Assembly: GCA_963812915.1 (NCBI GenBank)
Contig: CAWEXB010000006.1
Location: forward strand, 124,001 to 188,000
Origin: JACVRW01 sp963812915
Lineage (GTDB): Bacteria; Actinomycetota; Thermoleophilia; Solirubrobacterales; Thermoleophilaceae
Reading direction: 5' to 3'
Length of the DNA: 64,000 nucleotides
Position 1 is the first letter of the stretch, and each line of letters begins with the position of its first letter. Positions 19,406 through 28,735 of the stretch are shown piece after piece. The position numbers and the translations under genes are program-made. The notes under the pieces were generated by a model. The model worked only from the letters and a program-made list of their open reading frames with translations, did not search any database and was not told the origin of the DNA.

Positions 19406-20539
19406 ATGAACACACGCGTACTCATTCTCGGGGCGGGGTTCGGCGGACTGGAGCTGAGCACCATGCTTGCGGAGGCGTTCGGCGGTGACCTCGAGGTGAC
19501 ACTGATCGACAAGAGCGACGCGTTCGTATTCGGGTTTTCGAAGCTCGACGTGATGTTCGGGCGCACCACGGCCGACGCGGTGCGGCTGCCCTACCGCGAC
19601 ATCGCGAAGCCGGGCGTGCAGTTCTTGCAGGAGACGATCACTGCGATCGATCCCGAGACGCGGCAGGTGACCACGGACGCGGGAGTCCATGAGGCCGACG
19701 TGCTCGTCGTCGCGCTCGGCGCCGACTACGACTTCGACGCCACGCCCGGCCTCGCGGACGGTGGAAACGAGTTCTACACAGAGCCCGGCGCGGAGCGGCT
19801 GGCCGAGGTCGTCTCGACGTTCTCGGAGGGCCGCGCGGTCGTCGGCGTGTGCGGCGCGCCGTTCAAGTGCCCTCCGGCGCCGAGCGAGTGTGCGCTGCTG
19901 CTCGACGACGCGCTGACCGCGCGCGGAGTGAGAGACAACTGCGAGATCTCGTTCGTCATCCCTTTCGGGCGGCCGGTGCCGCCGTCGCCCGACACATCAG
20001 CCGCGCTCGAAACGGAGTTCGCCAGGCGGGGCATCACCTTCGTGCCCGGCCGCCGCATCAGCTCGGTCGATCCGGCGCGCAGGGTCGCGGCGCTCGACGA
20101 CGGCTCCGAGCTGCCATTTGAGCTCTTCCTCGGCGTGCCGAAGCACCGTGCTCCCGACGTGGTGAGCGCCAGCGGCATGACCGAGGACGGGTACGTGCCC
20201 GTCGACTCGGCCACCCTGCGGACCCGCTACCCCGGTGTGTATGCGGTCGGCGACGTCGCCACGGCCGGCGTGCCGAAGGCGGGGGTGTTCGCCGAGGGCG
20301 CCGCCCGCGTCGTCGCGCGGCAGTTGATCGCCGAGCTTCGTGACAGCGAGCGCCCCGGCGCCTACGACGGGCGAGGCTCCTGCTACATCGAGTTCGGGAG
20401 CGGACGCGTCGGGCGGGTGGACATCGACTTCCTCTCCGGCCCCACCAAGACTGGGAGCTTCAACGCGCCGTCCGCGGCGCTGGTCGCCGAGAAGGAGCAC
20501 TTCGGCTCCAGCCGCCGAGCGCGCTGGTTCGGCACTTGA
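19406..20539 (+). CDS. FAD-dependent oxidoreductase, sulfide:quinone oxidoreductase-like
   Basis: A 377-residue protein. The FAD-binding motif is at the start: VLILGAGFGGLE (residues 5-16). VTLIDKSDAFVFGFSKLDVMFG follows, then EADVLVVALGADYDF and the second FAD motif YVPVDSATLRTRYPGVYAVGDVA. A cysteine cluster VCGAPFKCPPAPSECA (about residue 150) matches the region that holds catalytic cysteines in SQR-type enzymes. It probably oxidises sulfide or a related reductant and passes electrons to a quinone at the membrane. The name SQR is by family resemblance; not all three SQR cysteines were confirmed. Confidence 0.85.
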   Translation: MNTRVLILGAGFGGLELSTMLAEAFGGDLEVTLIDKSDAFVFGFSKLDVMFGRTTADAVRLPYRDIAKPGVQFLQETITAIDPETRQVTTDAGVHEADVLVVALGADYDFDATPGLADGGNEFYTEPGAERLAEVVSTFSEGRAVVGVCGAPFKCPPAPSECALLLDDALTARGVRDNCEISFVIPFGRPVPPSPDTSAALETEFARRGITFVPGRRISSVDPARRVAALDDGSELPFELFLGVPKHRAPDVVSASGMTEDGYVPVDSATLRTRYPGVYAVGDVATAGVPKAGVFAEGAARVVARQLIAELRDSERPGAYDGRGSCYIEFGSGRVGRVDIDFLSGPTKTGSFNAPSAALVAEKEHFGSSRRARWFGT

Positions 20540-20640
20540 TGGGCAGACTGCCGATGCCGCTGTGCGTGGGAGGGCAGGAGCTACGGCGGGGCAGCGTGTC
20601 GTTCCACGTGTGGGCCGTGGGGTGAGAGGATCGGCTGCGC

Positions 20641-21573
20641 ATGGAACTCGCCGTTCATTTGCCCCTGATGGAATTCGGGAGCGAGGGGCAGTCGCTCGAG
20701 CGTATTACAGGCGCAGTCGACGCCGCGCGCCAATGTGGCTTTGCGGCGGTTTCCGCTAATGACCACTTCCTGTATCAGGCGCCGTGGCTCGACGGGCCGA
20801 CGGCCCTGGCAACCGTGATCGAACGATCTGGCGCCATGGACCTGGCGACAACGGTCGCGCTTGTCGCGCTGCGCGGCCCCGTGCCCTTGGCGAAGACGCT
20901 CGCCGCGCTCGATGTCCTGTCCGATGGGCGTGTTGTCGCGGGGGTCGGTCCCGGCTCGTCGGAGCGTGACTACGACGCCGTCGGCTTGCCCTACGAAGAG
21001 CGCTGGGAGCGGTTCGACGAAGCCGTTGCCATCCTGCGCTCGCTCCTGCGCGGCGATCCGGCACCGGAGACCCGCCGCCACTACGCCTTGCCCGGCACGC
21101 AGCTGGCGCCGGCTCCGCGTCGGCCCGGCGGGATCCCCCTATGGATCGGGAGCTGGGGCTCAAGGGCCGGTCTTCGGCGCGTGGCGCGGCTGGGCGACGG
21201 ATGGCTCGCATCCGCGTATAACACGACGCCCGACAGCTTCAAGGCCGCGAAGGAGTCGCTGTCCGAGCGGCTCGACTCGCACGGCAGGGATCCCAGTCGG
21301 TTCCCCAACGCGCTCGCGACGATGTGGACCTGGGTGACCGAGGACGCCCGCCAAGCGGACCGCGTGCTGCGAGAGGTCTTGGCTCCGCTGCTCAAGCGCG
21401 ATCCAGATGCCCTGCACGACCAGCTGTGCGTCGGACCAGCAGAGAAGTGCGCGGAGCTGCTCTCACGGTACGCGCAGGCAGGCTGTGAGCGCGTGTACCT
21501 CTGGCCGCTCGGCGACGAGCCTCAGCAGATCGAGCTCGCGGCGACGGCCGTGCTTCCCGCCGTCCAGGCGTGA
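20641..21573 (+). CDS. LLM-class (F420-dependent type) oxidoreductase
   Basis: A 310-residue luciferase-like monooxygenase-family protein. MELAVHLPLMEFG opens the TIM barrel; VSANDHFLYQAPWLDGPTALATV and LDVLSDGRVVAGVGPGSSERDYDAVG are the conserved LLM blocks, and IPLWIGSWGSRAGLRRVARLGDGWLAS is the usual barrel-closing segment. Actinobacterial members generally use F420 rather than FMN, which is family knowledge and not visible here. It stands between an SQR-like gene and an arylsulfatase with no obvious operon. Confidence 0.85.
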   Translation: MELAVHLPLMEFGSEGQSLERITGAVDAARQCGFAAVSANDHFLYQAPWLDGPTALATVIERSGAMDLATTVALVALRGPVPLAKTLAALDVLSDGRVVAGVGPGSSERDYDAVGLPYEERWERFDEAVAILRSLLRGDPAPETRRHYALPGTQLAPAPRRPGGIPLWIGSWGSRAGLRRVARLGDGWLASAYNTTPDSFKAAKESLSERLDSHGRDPSRFPNALATMWTWVTEDARQADRVLREVLAPLLKRDPDALHDQLCVGPAEKCAELLSRYAQAGCERVYLWPLGDEPQQIELAATAVLPAVQA

Positions 21574-21753
21574 GCCCAGGCCAGCACCTGCGCTCTACAG
21601 CCGACTGAATCTCGGCTCGCGGCGCAGACGATCTGAGACGAATCGGTCGGCGAATCACCCCGACCGGGTGATTCCGACTTACACAGAGCGATGGAGGATT
21701 CCGGCTTGACCAGCGCGATGGAGTCTTCTTCGCGCCCGACAAGGAGACGAGCC

Positions 21754-24102
21754 ATGCCGAAGCCGTTCGAGGGAGTCGTCAACGTCGACATCCGGGACTC
21801 GGTGCCGGACTGGGAGCCCTTCCTCCAGCCCAAGGCGCCCGACGGTGCCCCGAATGTGCTGACGATCGTCTGGGACGACGTCGGCTACGGCGCGATGGAC
21901 GTCTTCGGCGGCCCGATCGCGACGCCAACGATGCGGCGCATCGCGGATGCAGGCCTTCGCTATTCCAATTTCCACACCACGGCGCTCTGCTCGCCTACGC
22001 GCTCGAGCCTGCTCACGGGACGCAACGCCACGAGCAACAACATGGCCTGCATCACCGAGGGCTCCGCCGGCTTCCCGGGCTTCTCCGCTCGGATCCCGTT
22101 CGAGAACGGCACGATCGCCGAGGTGCTGAACGAGCACGGCTGGAACACGTACGCGATCGGCAAGTGGCACCTGACGCCTGCGGACGAGGTTGACCTGTCG
22201 GCGTGGAAGGCCCGCTGGCCGCTCGGCCGCGGGTTCGAGCGCTACTACGGTTTCCTCGGTGGCGAGACGAACCAGTGGTATCCGGACCTCGTCTACGACA
22301 ACCACACGATCGCGCCGCCGGCGACGCCCGAGGAGGGCTACCACCTCTCGAGGGACCTGGCCGACAAGGCCATCGAGTTCATCCGCGACTCCAAGGCCGT
22401 GGCGCCCGAGAAGCCCTGGTACATGTATTTCTGCCCGGGCTGCGCCCACGCGCCGCACCACGTGTTCAAGGAGTGGGCGGACAGGTATGCGGGCCGCTTC
22501 GACGAGGGCTACGAGGCGATCCGCGCCACGATCCTCGAGAACCAGAAGCAGCTCGGGCTGCTGCCCGCCGAGACGGAGCTGTCGCCGATCAACCCGCATG
22601 GCGAGCCCGACGTGACAGGGCCCGCCGGGCAGCCGTGGCCGCTGCTCGACTTCGTGCGCCCCTGGGGCTCGCTGTCTGACGAGGAGAAGCGCCTGTTTGC
22701 CCGGATGGCCGAGGTGTTCGCAGGCTTCGTCTCCTACACCGACGATCAGATCGGGCGACTGATCGACTACCTCGACGAGTCGGGACAGCTCGAGAACACG
22801 ATCATCATGGTCGTCTCCGACAACGGTTCCAGCGCCGAGGGCGGCCCGAACGGCTCGTTCAACGAGAACAAGTTCTTCAACAACGTCCCCGACAGCGTCG
22901 AGGCGAACCTCGGGCGCCTCGACGAGCTGGGCGGCCCGAGCTCCTACAACCACTACAACACCGGCTGGGCGTGGGCCTTCGACACCCCGTTCCCGTACTG
23001 GAAGCGTTTCGCCGGCTACGAGGGCGGCGTGTCGGACATCCTGCTCGTCTCCTGGCCGAAGGGGATCGACGCTAGCGGCGGCGTGCGCGACCAGTACGTG
23101 CACGCGGTCGACGTCGTCCCGACGACATACGACATGCTCGGGATCGAGCCGCCGGAGGCGCTCAAGGGTTACACGCAGAGCCCGATCGAGGGCGAGAGCT
23201 TCGCGCCGTCGTTCACCGACCCATCCGCGGCCGGGCGCGAGACGCAGTTCTACTCGATGCTCGGGATGCGCTCGCTCTACCACGAGGGCTGGCTCGCGAA
23301 CACGCTGCACCCGCCGATCTCCGGCTGGGGGAAATTTCATCTCGACGAGTGGGAGCTCTACAACCTGGCGGAGGACCGCTCCCAGATTCACAACCTTGCC
23401 GGCGAGCACCCCGAGAAGCTCGAGGAGCTGAAGGGGCTGTGGTGGTACTACGCCGGGATCTACAAGGGGCTGCCGCTCGACGACCGCACCGCGCTCGAGA
23501 TCATCTCGGACGTGCGGCCGCAACCAAGCGAGCCGCGTGACCGCTACGTCTACTACCCGGGAGCGGCCGAGGTGCCGGAGGCGGTCTCGGTCAACGTCCG
23601 GCGGCGCTCGTTCACGATCGCCGCGGCGGTGGTCCTCAAGACGCCGGAGGCAGCGGGCGTGCTCTTCTCGCAGGGAGCGCGAGCCGGCGGCCACGCTCTA
23701 TACCTGAAGGACGGGCGGCTTCACTACACCTACAACTGGCTCGGCGAGAAGGAGCAGACCGTCACCTCGGACGTGGACGTGCCCAGCGGGAGCCGCGTGC
23801 TGACGGCGGAGTTCCAGAAGACGGCGGACGACGAGAAGACGATGAGCGCCACTGGAACGCTGACGCTCTACGTCGACACCGCCGCGGTGGGCAGCGGCGA
23901 ACTCATGACCCAGCCCGGGATGTTCGGCCTGAGCGGCGGTGGGGCGTCCGTGGGACGCGGCAACGGCTCCTCCGTCTCCTCCAGCTACGAGGGCCCATTC
24001 CCCTTTGTCGGCGGCACGATCGACCGTGTGGTTATCGACGTCAGCGGCGACCACTACGTCGACCACGAAAAGGAAGTGCTCGCCTACCTGGCGCGCGACT
24101 AG
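21754..24102 (+). CDS. Arylsulfatase (type I, formylglycine-dependent)
   Basis: A 782-residue sulfatase. The ATG at 21754 has AAGGAGA upstream; in-frame ATGs further up do not. Metal-binding WDDVGYG is at residues 40-46. The signature CSPTRSSLLTGRN has Cys79, expected to be converted to formylglycine. AIGKWHLTP and MVVSDNGSSAEGGPNGSFNENK hold further active-site residues. The C-terminal part (about 600-782) is an extra beta-rich domain seen in the long AtsD-like arylsulfatases. There is no signal peptide, so the enzyme probably acts in the cytoplasm. No formylglycine-generating enzyme gene is in the window. Confidence 0.93.
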   Translation: MPKPFEGVVNVDIRDSVPDWEPFLQPKAPDGAPNVLTIVWDDVGYGAMDVFGGPIATPTMRRIADAGLRYSNFHTTALCSPTRSSLLTGRNATSNNMACITEGSAGFPGFSARIPFENGTIAEVLNEHGWNTYAIGKWHLTPADEVDLSAWKARWPLGRGFERYYGFLGGETNQWYPDLVYDNHTIAPPATPEEGYHLSRDLADKAIEFIRDSKAVAPEKPWYMYFCPGCAHAPHHVFKEWADRYAGRFDEGYEAIRATILENQKQLGLLPAETELSPINPHGEPDVTGPAGQPWPLLDFVRPWGSLSDEEKRLFARMAEVFAGFVSYTDDQIGRLIDYLDESGQLENTIIMVVSDNGSSAEGGPNGSFNENKFFNNVPDSVEANLGRLDELGGPSSYNHYNTGWAWAFDTPFPYWKRFAGYEGGVSDILLVSWPKGIDASGGVRDQYVHAVDVVPTTYDMLGIEPPEALKGYTQSPIEGESFAPSFTDPSAAGRETQFYSMLGMRSLYHEGWLANTLHPPISGWGKFHLDEWELYNLAEDRSQIHNLAGEHPEKLEELKGLWWYYAGIYKGLPLDDRTALEIISDVRPQPSEPRDRYVYYPGAAEVPEAVSVNVRRRSFTIAAAVVLKTPEAAGVLFSQGARAGGHALYLKDGRLHYTYNWLGEKEQTVTSDVDVPSGSRVLTAEFQKTADDEKTMSATGTLTLYVDTAAVGSGELMTQPGMFGLSGGGASVGRGNGSSVSSSYEGPFPFVGGTIDRVVIDVSGDHYVDHEKEVLAYLARD

Positions 24103-25005
24103 GTTTCGTTCGGGCACGGCCGACGCGGCCATAAGCCGGGAAAGGAACGCGACGATCTTGCGCGCGTCGACTCTGGTCGGGTCTAGATCGGGGTTGTAGA
24201 TGACCACGCTCGCCCCGCGGCAGCCGGCCGCGGACGCTGCGGTCGCTGCGAGTCGGTCGAGCTCGTCCCAGGCGAGGCCTCCCTGCTGGCGGTAATCGAC
24301 CGCGCCGAGCGCTTCGGTCCGGAGGACGTCGAGGTCTATGTGGAGCCAGAACCCGTCGGCGGTCATCGCCTCGAGCGCCGCTTCGGCGGGATCGTGCCCG
24401 GCTCGCAGCAAGGTCGAGGTCTCGATGTCGTCGGCGAAGAACGCCACCTGGTCGCGGAGCGACTTGAGGCCGGCGCTCGCGAGCTCCTCGCGGTCGCGCG
24501 GGCCGAGAAACGCGATCGCCGAGGGTTCGACGAGGGGGAGGAGGCGGCTCACGGGCCCCGGCAGATCGGCGACCCGCCCGAGCGCGATGGCGATCTCGCT
24601 GTCGGAGCCCTCCCCTGTCGGGGAGAGGGGCGGGGGCCAGGCATCCTCGTGGCCGTCCAGCATCAGGAGGCCCGGTGCCGAACAGTCCCGCCGGACCGCC
24701 GCCACCGCGCCGAGGAGCACCGGGCAATCGCCGCCTACGAGGAGCGGGCGGCGTCCGGCGCGGTGCGCGTCGACGACCCGGTCCTGGGTGGCCTCCACGA
24801 GGCGCGCGAGCGCGGGCTCGTTGAGGACGCCAGACGAACCGCGCTCACCGCTGGGCTCCTCGAGCAGCAGGTCGCCGGCGTCTTCGACCCCGAGCGATCG
24901 AAGCTCCTCGGCGAGGCCGCATTCGCGCAGCGCACCGATCGCGTTCGCGATCCCGCCCGGCTCCTTCATCGAGGTGTACGGGACTCCCGTCAGCTCCCAG
25001 GTCAT
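23698..25005 (-). CDS. Arginase/agmatinase-family protein, reading frame overruns into antisense sulfatase
   Basis: The open frame encodes 435 residues but only the first 300 or so (down to about 24106) look like an arginase. Metal ligands are in VGGDCPVLLGA, MLDGHEDAWPP (DxHxD) and LHIDLDVL (DxD). The last usual motif appears as YNPDLDP, lacking the expected Glu. Beyond residue 300 the frame simply reads antisense through the 3' end of the arylsulfatase gene. A stop exists in another frame at 24099-24101, exactly where the arginase fold should end. A one-base shift or mutated stop near 24105 is therefore likely. The reaction (arginine, agmatine, guanidino acid or formiminoglutamate hydrolysis) cannot be chosen. 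Confidence 0.7.
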   Translation of the reverse strand: MTWELTGVPYTSMKEPGGIANAIGALRECGLAEELRSLGVEDAGDLLLEEPSGERGSSGVLNEPALARLVEATQDRVVDAHRAGRRPLLVGGDCPVLLGAVAAVRRDCSAPGLLMLDGHEDAWPPPLSPTGEGSDSEIAIALGRVADLPGPVSRLLPLVEPSAIAFLGPRDREELASAGLKSLRDQVAFFADDIETSTLLRAGHDPAEAALEAMTADGFWLHIDLDVLRTEALGAVDYRQQGGLAWDELDRLAATAASAAGCRGASVVIYNPDLDPTRVDARKIVAFLSRLMAASAVPERNLVARQVGEHFLFVVDVVVAADVDNHTVDRAADKGEWALVAGGDGGAVAASHGRPTAAQAEHPGLGHEFAAAHRGGVDVERQRSSGAHRLLVVRRLLELRRQHAAPAGHVHVRGDGLLLLAEPVVGVVKPPVLQV

Positions 25006-25061
25006 CTCACCCCTCCGTCATCGACGAACCGCGCGCCGGGACTCGGGTCGATCGACACGAT

Positions 25062-25178
25062 GTGATCGCGACGGGGACGAAGGATGGCTTAGGAGACACT
25101 ATTCCCAGCGCGGGCGCGACGAACTGGGCCTTCGGCACAAATTCGTACCGGGTGCAGCTTCACGATTGCACGGTCGGG
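25062..25178 (+). pseudogene. Relic of the VPAYQCP secreted-protein domain (C-terminal end)
   Basis: The reading IATGTKDGLGDTIPSAGATN followed by WAFGTNSYRVQLHDCT matches the last 40 residues of the RTX protein at 11682-12992 (AIATSTGFPDSSATNWEI, then TNSYQVQLHCTS) and of that at 37819-38895 (SSATNWLWGG, YKVVLHCTS). No start, signal peptide or repeats precede it, since the arginase gene ends at 25005 upstream. It is a third, degraded copy of the family. Confidence 0.65.
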
Positions 25179-25201
25179 CGTCTGGCGGCTAGGTTGCCAG
25201 G

Positions 25202-26779
25202 GTGCCTGCTTGGGCGAAGCGGCTGTTTGGGGCGGTCCTGCTCGGCGGGGCGGCGGTGCTGCTCGGGCTGCCGGGGCAGGCGCACGGGCTGACGTTCCAG
25301 CTAGAGGGGGGCCGGCTCGGCGGGGCGGTGAGGGTCGTCCAGGATCGCGCCGCCGTCGGCGGACGCGCCGTGGCGCTGACCGGCCGGGGGGTGGTCCGGC
25401 ACCGTTTCGCCACGACGCGCCGCGCCACCGCGGCCGTGCTACGCGGCCGGGCGCTGCCCTGCGGGGGGAGGCGCCCGCGGATCGTGCTGCGGCTGGACGG
25501 CCGCGCTGTCGGCGCGCGGGCGGTGCCGTCGCGGCGCTTCACACGCGTGCGGTTTCGCGCTTCGGCGCCGGCCGGCCCGCACACCGCGACGCTGCGGCTG
25601 GCCAACCCCGGCCGCGTGCGCTCCTGCCGGCGCACGGCGGTGCTCGACTCGCTGCGCATCGTGGAGCGCCGGTCGCCGCCCCCCACGCCACCGAGACCGG
25701 CGCCGATCGCGGCGGTCCCGCCGGCCGCGGCGGCCGCTCCCACCGACCCGCCGGTCCCCGAGGGCGGCTACCGCAACCCGGTCTTCGCCTCACCCGGGGC
25801 CCCTGACCCTGGGGTGCTCGACGTCGGCTCCGCCCACTCGGAGTACTACGTCTTCCACACGGGCGAGCGCTTCCCCATGCTGCGCTCCACCGACCTGGTC
25901 AACTGGACGCCCGCCGGGAGCGCCCTACCGGCGCGGCCGGATTGGGCCGCACAGACGGGCGAATGGAACCCATGGGCGCCGAGCGTGATCGAGCGCGACG
26001 GGGCCTGCCCGGGCCAGAGCGGGACACGCTGCTTCGTGCTGTTCCACGTCTCGAGGCACGGCACGCTGGTCCCGCCCACGAACTGCATCGGGGTCGCGGT
26101 ATCGCCTGTGCCGCAGGGGCCCTACGTCGAGCTGGGGCTGCTCGAGTACGCGGACGGTGGCCTCGATGCCAGCGGTCGCCCGCCCGGCTGCGGCGACGAC
26201 GGCGGCTACAGCAACATCGACCCGGCGCCCTTCCTGGACGCCGACGGCCGCGCGTACCTCTACGTCTCCACCACCCGGCGCTGCAGCACGGAGCCGCCGA
26301 ACGCCGTATGTCCCCCGGACCGAACGATCTCGACGATCCCGCTGGCCGAGGATCTCCTCACGGCGTCGGGTCCGCGCCAGCCCTTGTTCAACGCCACCCC
26401 GGGATGGGAGGTCGGCTCCTTCGGGCCCGTCGTCGAGAACCCGTGGTTGGTCAGGAGCGGCTCGACCTACCTGATGCTCTACTCGGGGGGCGCCTTCACG
26501 GGCGCGTATGGCATGGGCTACGCCACGTCGAGCTCGCCCACCGGCCCGTTCGAGAAGTCCCAGAGCAACCCTGTGCTCGCGGAAGCGGAGGGCGTACTCA
26601 GCCCTGGCGGGGGCATGCCGGTCACCGGCCCGCGGGGCGGCGCCTGGCTCGTCTACCACGGCCGGCGCGGGAGCTACGCGAATCCACGCGAGCTTCGGAT
26701 CGACCGGCTGCGCTTCCCCACCGAGTCCACGCTGGCGGTGGACGGCCCAACCAGCGCCCCGCAACCGGCCGCGCCCTAG
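25202..26779 (+). CDS. Secreted glycoside hydrolase family 43 protein with N-terminal CBM-like domain
   Basis: A 525-residue protein with a signal peptide (LFGAVLLGGAAVLLGLPGQAHG). Residues 30-155 form a beta-sandwich, carbohydrate-binding-like module with Cys87 and Cys142; a Pro/Ala linker (158-185) follows. The five-bladed propeller then starts with YRNPVFASPGAPDPGV. Likely catalytic residues are Asp202 (PDP), Asp340 (SNIDPAPFLDADG, pKa modulator) and Glu412 (PVVENPWLV, acid). DLVNWTPAG and AYGMGYATSSSPTGPF are typical GH43 strands. It should hydrolyse arabinan- or xylan-type plant polysaccharides outside the cell; the exact linkage is not readable. Confidence 0.85.
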   Translation: MPAWAKRLFGAVLLGGAAVLLGLPGQAHGLTFQLEGGRLGGAVRVVQDRAAVGGRAVALTGRGVVRHRFATTRRATAAVLRGRALPCGGRRPRIVLRLDGRAVGARAVPSRRFTRVRFRASAPAGPHTATLRLANPGRVRSCRRTAVLDSLRIVERRSPPPTPPRPAPIAAVPPAAAAAPTDPPVPEGGYRNPVFASPGAPDPGVLDVGSAHSEYYVFHTGERFPMLRSTDLVNWTPAGSALPARPDWAAQTGEWNPWAPSVIERDGACPGQSGTRCFVLFHVSRHGTLVPPTNCIGVAVSPVPQGPYVELGLLEYADGGLDASGRPPGCGDDGGYSNIDPAPFLDADGRAYLYVSTTRRCSTEPPNAVCPPDRTISTIPLAEDLLTASGPRQPLFNATPGWEVGSFGPVVENPWLVRSGSTYLMLYSGGAFTGAYGMGYATSSSPTGPFEKSQSNPVLAEAEGVLSPGGGMPVTGPRGGAWLVYHGRRGSYANPRELRIDRLRFPTESTLAVDGPTSAPQPAAP

Positions 26780-26865
26780 ATAGGGCCACTGTCCTCGACA
26801 AGGGAGCAGTCCATGCGTGCCCGCTCGAGCGACAGCTGATGAGTGACCGCGGCTTGGGCGGGGTT

Positions 26866-26884
26866 CGCCCGCTATGGGCGGGCG
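26866..26884. terminator. Hairpin between convergent GH43 and UbiB-like genes
   Basis: CGCCCGC-TATGG-GCGGGCG, a 7-bp perfect stem with a 5-base loop, overlaps the stop of the UbiB-like gene and lies about 90 bases past the GH43 stop. It could terminate both convergent transcripts. No U tract. Confidence 0.4.
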
Positions 26885-28152
26885 CGCCGATTGTGGAAGG
26901 CGTGATCCTCGCGCCCGAGGGCGGTCGAGGCGGGCTTGCGCGAGTGGTGCTCGGCGGTGATCGCTCCCCAGTCAGCTCCGGCGTGGAGGGCGCCCAGCAG
27001 CGCGAGGACCTGGATCTCCATGCGGCGGAGTAGCAGTGTCGGCGGCGGCATCCGCAGGCGGCGCATCAACGCGAAATGCGGCGAACGCGGCGGGTAGCCC
27101 CGCTCCAGGATCTGGGTGACGTATGCGGGGTCGACGCGGCGGTAGCCGCGGGCGAGCAGCCACTCGCCCGCCGTCGCGAGGTGCTCGAGCAACGCGTCGC
27201 GGTCGAAGGCTTGGGGCTCACGCAGGTAGCCGAGGCGCGACAGGCCGTCGTGGACGCGCAGCGGGTCCTCGTCGGCGAGCGCCCGCATGACGTCGCGTTC
27301 GCCCTCGAGGTAGTCCGCTTCGAGGTCGCGCAGCAGGCCGAAGTCGAGCAGGCACAGCCGGCCGTCCGGGCAGAGAATGCAGTTGTCGGGGTGCGGGTCG
27401 CCGGCGACGGCGCCGTGTCGCCACACGAGGCCGAAGAAGAAGCGGAAGGCGATCTCGCCGATGCGGTCGCGCTCGGTGTCGTCGAGGCGCTTGATCTCGT
27501 CGGCCCGCTGCCCGTCGACGTACTCGGTCACGAGCACGCGACGCGTCGAGAGGTCGGTGCGTACGCGTGGCAGCCGCACGTGCGGGTGGCCACGGAACAG
27601 CCGCTCGAGGCGGCGCTGGTGCTGGGCCTCGACCTCGTAGTCGAGCTCGTCGGAGATCCGCTCGCGTATCTCGCTAAGCAACGCACCCGCGTCGAGGCCC
27701 GGCGCAAGGCGCTTGACGAGCGGGGCGACGATGCCGAAGTCGCGCAGGTCGCCCTCGACCGCCTCCGCCACGCCCGGATGCTGCACCTTGACCGCGACGT
27801 CGTCTCCGTCGCTCGTGCGCGCCCGGTGGACCTGGCCGAGCGAGGCGAGGGCGAACGGCTGCTCGTCGACGTCGGCGAACAGCTCCCCGACGCGAGCGTC
27901 GAGGTCCTGCTCGATCACGCGTCGCGCGCGGCCGAAGGGGACCGTCCGGGCGCCGTCGGGCAGCGCACCGAGCGCCGGGCGCGACCGCTCGCCCTCGGTG
28001 GCGCGGTCGAGCTGGACCATCGAGAGGAACTGCCCGATCTTCGGTCCGGCGCCCTTCAGCCGCCCGAGCTGGGCTCCGAGGTCCACGGCCAGCGCAAGGG
28101 CGCGTGCGTCCTCTCGCGCGTTCGATCGCTCACCACCGGGCGGCGTGACCAT
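26872..28152 (-). CDS. UbiB/ABC1 (AarF)-family atypical kinase
   Basis: A 426-residue protein. The family-defining KxGQ motif (KIGQFLS, residues 38-44) is near the N-terminus, followed by FALASLGQVHRA (the Ala-rich nucleotide loop), VAVKVQHPG (ATP-binding Lys), a Glu in DELDYEVEA, VLVTEYVDG, catalytic GDPHPDN and metal-binding LLDFG. In bacteria the family supports quinone biosynthesis or lipid-linked processes at the membrane. Fewer residues precede KxGQ than in most relatives, so the start may be internal, or the N-terminus is short. It stands alone on this strand, downstream of a cold-shock gene. Confidence 0.9.
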   Translation of the reverse strand: MVTPPGGERSNAREDARALALAVDLGAQLGRLKGAGPKIGQFLSMVQLDRATEGERSRPALGALPDGARTVPFGRARRVIEQDLDARVGELFADVDEQPFALASLGQVHRARTSDGDDVAVKVQHPGVAEAVEGDLRDFGIVAPLVKRLAPGLDAGALLSEIRERISDELDYEVEAQHQRRLERLFRGHPHVRLPRVRTDLSTRRVLVTEYVDGQRADEIKRLDDTERDRIGEIAFRFFFGLVWRHGAVAGDPHPDNCILCPDGRLCLLDFGLLRDLEADYLEGERDVMRALADEDPLRVHDGLSRLGYLREPQAFDRDALLEHLATAGEWLLARGYRRVDPAYVTQILERGYPPRSPHFALMRRLRMPPPTLLLRRMEIQVLALLGALHAGADWGAITAEHHSRKPASTALGREDHAFHNRRARP

Positions 28153-28238
28153 GCAATGCCCTCAACCCCGTCGACCGTCGCCCAGTCGCCGACTCGCCGG
28201 GCCGGCCAGGCCGGCCGCGGACGGCCTCGGCGAGGCGC

Positions 28239-28442
28239 CTACAGCGTGGTGACGTTGACGGCCTTCGGGCCCTTGTCGCCGGGCTCGGCGTCGAAGGAGA
28301 CCTTCGCGCCCTCGGCCAGCGACTTGAAGCCGTCGGCCCTGATGCCGGTGTGATGGACGAAGAGGTCCTTGCCTCCCTCGTCGGGAGTGATGAAGCCGAA
28401 GCCCTTGTCATCGTTGAACCACTTCACGGTTCCGGTTGCCAT
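28239..28442 (-). CDS. Cold-shock protein (CspA family)
   Basis: A 67-residue single cold-shock domain. The start MATGTVKWFN is preceded by GGAGGAG. RNP1 KGFGFI and RNP2 LFVHHT are present; the more usual VHFS/VHYS is VHHTGI, a common actinobacterial variant. EGAKVSFDAEPGDKGPKAVNV closes the barrel. It binds single-stranded RNA or DNA and acts as an RNA chaperone. It is monocistronic. Confidence 0.95.
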   Translation of the reverse strand: MATGTVKWFNDDKGFGFITPDEGGKDLFVHHTGIRADGFKSLAEGAKVSFDAEPGDKGPKAVNVTTL

Positions 28443-28735
28443 CTCAACTCCTCCACGGCGTCTGTGTACTGCGAACCCGGGGGCGCCTAGCAACGCGGGC
28501 GCCGAACACTCTGACGACCGCAACGCATTCGCCCCGTACGTCGCTCAGCGTACACGCTGCTCGAAGCGGCATGCCGACAGGCCACTCCATGCGACGATGC
28601 GACGGAGGAGCGTGTTCATTCGGCGTGCGACGAGAGCGGGCCGCGACGAGGGACTATGGCGCCGCTGTCGCAACCACTGGAGGAAGGTCGGGGAGGACGA
28701 AGACCGCTGCGCGAGCTGACGTGTGCCGTCGAGGA

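Noticed and set aside
21679..23694. A 671-codon open frame on the minus strand
   Set aside because: Antisense to the arylsulfatase with its clear catalytic motifs; no domain or ribosome-binding site of its own.
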